Made by a program: the position numbers and the translations under genes | The notes under the pieces: model-generated | Databases searched by the model: none | What the model was told of the DNA's origin: nothing | What the model saw: only the letters and a program-made list of their open reading frames with translations | Part shown: one piece after another, positions 62,518 through 64,000 of the stretch | Layout: each line of letters starts with the position of its first letter | How positions within the stretch are numbered: the first letter of the stretch is position 1 | Assembly (NCBI GenBank): GCA_027451405.1 | Contig: DAIDJM010000033.1 | Location: 1-64,000 of the forward strand | Origin: Acetobacteraceae bacterium | Lineage (GTDB): Bacteria; Pseudomonadota; Alphaproteobacteria; Acetobacterales; Acetobacteraceae | Direction of reading: 5' to 3' | Length of the DNA: 64,000 nt

Positions 62518-63452
62518 AGGCGCCCGGCGAGCAGGGCGGCCGCGACCAGGAGACCCGCCTCCGCATTGAGCCGGAAGAGCCGCAGGCAGGCGGCGGGGTC
62601 CGATGGACGCAGCGCCCAGGCCTGGGGCAGCAGCACGAAGGCGGCGCCGAGCAGCAGCCAAGGGTGTGGCAGGGCAGCCAGTTGGGCGGCGGCGGCGAGG
62701 CACAGGACCGCCAGGAGATAGGCGCCGCCGACGAAGAATCGCGGCATGTGGGCGAACCGGCGCGAGGTGCTTTTCACGCCGATCCGGACGTCGTCCTCGA
62801 TGTCCTGGAAGCCGTAGATCGTGTCGAAACCGAGATCCCAGAAAATCGCGGCGCCGTAGAGCGCCAGCCCGGCCGCATCGAGGCGGCCGGCGGCCGCGGC
62901 ATAGCCCATCGGCGCGCCGAACCCGAACGTGAACCCCATCACGAGCTGCGGCCACCAGGTGACGCGCTTGGCCAGCGGGTAGAGCGCCACCAGCGCCAGG
63001 ATGCCGAGGCCGAGCGCCCAGCAGAGCGGATTGAGCTGGAGCAGCACCCCCAGCGCGACCGTGAGCAGACCGGCCAGGAAAAGCAGCGCATCGAACGGGC
63101 GGATGGCGCCGGCGGCCAGCGGGCGGCGCGCTGTGCGGGCCACCTGGCGGTCGATATCCCGGTCCCACCAATCGTTCACCACGCAGCCCGCGGCGCGCAT
63201 CGCGACGGCGCCGACCAGGAACAGGATCAGCAGCCGGACGGTCTCGGCGGCGGGCGCGCGCGCGAGCAGGATGCCCCACGCGCCAGGCAGCCACAGCAGC
63301 CAAATACCGATCGGGCGATCGAGCCGGGCGAGCAGCAGGTAAGGGCGCCAGGCGGACGGCGCGCGCGCGATCCAGCCCTGCTCGACGATATCCGTGAAAC
63401 CCTGCACCCGCGCTATGTCGGGCTTGCGCGAAACTTGGTCAAACCCTGCCAT
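62514..63452 (-). CDS. ubiA: 4-hydroxybenzoate polyprenyltransferase
   Basis: 312 residues from the ATG at 63452. The first Asp-rich motif NDWWDRDIDRQVARTARRPL and the second DTIYGFQDIEDD are both intact, between eight or so membrane helices. It prenylates 4-hydroxybenzoate in ubiquinone synthesis. The start codon shares bases with the divergent rsmE start (CATG); an alternative is a GTG at about residue 16. Confidence 0.9.
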   Translation of the reverse strand: MAGFDQVSRKPDIARVQGFTDIVEQGWIARAPSAWRPYLLLARLDRPIGIWLLWLPGAWGILLARAPAAETVRLLILFLVGAVAMRAAGCVVNDWWDRDIDRQVARTARRPLAAGAIRPFDALLFLAGLLTVALGVLLQLNPLCWALGLGILALVALYPLAKRVTWWPQLVMGFTFGFGAPMGYAAAAGRLDAAGLALYGAAIFWDLGFDTIYGFQDIEDDVRIGVKSTSRRFAHMPRFFVGGAYLLAVLCLAAAAQLAALPHPWLLLGAAFVLLPQAWALRPSDPAACLRLFRLNAEAGLLVAAALLAGRL

Positions 63453-64000
63453 GGAAAACGCCACGCCCCGGCTCTTCGTCCGCGACCGGCTCGAGGCTGG
63501 CAGGACGATCACCGTCGAGGGTCCCTATCTCGGGCGCGTGCTCCGGATGCGCGCAGGTGACGCGGTGCGGCTGTTCAACGGGATCGACGGCGAATGGCGC
63601 GCGCGGATCGCGTGCTTCGGCAAGCGCGACACGGTGCTCGCGGCCGAGCGCCTCCTTCGGCCGCAAACGCCCGAGCCGGGACCTTGGCTCGCCTTCGCGC
63701 CGTTGCGCCGGGACGCCACCGAACTCGTCGTGCAGAAAGCGACCGAGCTCGGCGCCGCGGTGATCCAGCCCGTGCTCACGGCGCGCACCAATCCGACACG
63801 GCTGCATCCCGAGCGCCTGGAAGCGATCGCCATCGAGGCCGCCGAGCAATCGGAGCGCCTCACCGTGCCGGAAATCCGCCCTCCTCTGACCCTCCCGGCC
63901 TTCCTTGCCGAATGGCCCCCCGAGCGCCAGCTCGCCGTCGCGGTCGAGCGGGCCGAATGGCCGGGGCTGGGGCCGGGAGCGGGCGGATTGCTGATCGGGC
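63451..64000 (+). CDS. rsmE: 16S rRNA (uracil-1498-N3)-methyltransferase, 5' part
   Basis: 183 codons to the right edge, where the gene is cut. TPRLFVRDRL, then EGPYLGRVLRMRAGDAVRLFNG (PUA-like domain) and TELVVQKATELGAAVIQPVL, AIEAAEQSERL and the beginning of LLIG[PEGG] are family blocks. It methylates U1498 of 16S rRNA. The ATG at 63451 is head-to-head with ubiA. Confidence 0.92.
   Translation, partial: MENATPRLFVRDRLEAGRTITVEGPYLGRVLRMRAGDAVRLFNGIDGEWRARIACFGKRDTVLAAERLLRPQTPEPGPWLAFAPLRRDATELVVQKATELGAAVIQPVLTARTNPTRLHPERLEAIAIEAAEQSERLTVPEIRPPLTLPAFLAEWPPERQLAVAVERAEWPGLGPGAGGLLIG

Overview
The window is a stretch of a high-GC alphaproteobacterial chromosome. Gene content points to Rhodospirillales, most likely family Acetobacteraceae: a fused transaldolase/glucose-6-phosphate isomerase inside a compact pentose-phosphate operon, DUF6468 and MotE-like genes behind fliM, many small overlapping operons, and two families of hairpin-rich intergenic repeats. 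This is a family-level inference from proteins recalled, not from a database search.

Layout. (1) 1-8.7 kb is an accessory stress/xenobiotic region: an SDR remnant, a TetR regulator with a palindromic operator, a GlxA-type regulator divergent from an isonitrile-hydratase-like gene, two SDRs with degenerate motifs, an HSL-type esterase, a QorB-type quinone reductase, an epoxide hydrolase pseudogene, an ORF bracketed by inverted repeats, and a glutathione transferase whose stop codon is completed by a 142-bp MITE. (2) 8.8-11 kb holds a MazEF-like toxin-antitoxin pair, a lower-GC HNH nuclease gene and intergenic repeats. (3) 11-21.3 kb carries housekeeping genes: a chalcone-isomerase-like protein, succinate-semialdehyde dehydrogenase, phosphoglycolate phosphatase, a flagellar block (fliL, fliM, DUF6468, MotE-like, a 959-aa exported protein) and spermidine synthesis (speD, speE). 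(4) 21.5-27.2 kb is an envelope/periplasm block: an outer-membrane barrel, a large arylsulfatase and an eight-haem c-type cytochrome with C-terminal repeats. (5) 27.2-38.6 kb is mixed: aldo/keto reductase, PCMT-like protein, tRNA-Cys, a membrane-anchored TPR protein, a Rieske oxygenase plus FAD oxidoreductase pair, queE, a phasin, a COQ9-like protein and a winged-helix regulator. (6) 38.8-47 kb is the pentose-phosphate operon tkt, tal-pgi, gnd, HAD phosphatase, pgl, rpiA, without an adjacent zwf. (7) 47-53.1 kb contains an HNH nuclease, gluQ, a TonB-domain lipoprotein and the sulfate-activation operon cysD-cysNC-cysQ. (8) 53.3-64 kb contains ftsX (no ftsE beside it), a YdcF protein, an acyltransferase, a DUF2125 protein, hisS-prfA, a diguanylate cyclase, a DedA protein, a methyltransferase, ubiA and the start of rsmE.

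The most striking observation is that cysD opens with an in-frame Cro/CI-like helix-turn-helix domain of about 65 residues, directly downstream of a 52-bp nested palindrome in the cysD/ftsX intergenic region. This suggests a sulfate adenylyltransferase subunit that binds and regulates its own promoter, or a very recent fusion of a small regulator to cysD. Other points worth a look are the ORF cassette at 7.07-7.73 kb flanked by inverted hairpin repeats, the MITE, a 27-bp tandem duplication at the cysNC/cysQ junction, and alternative hairpins in the speD leader.
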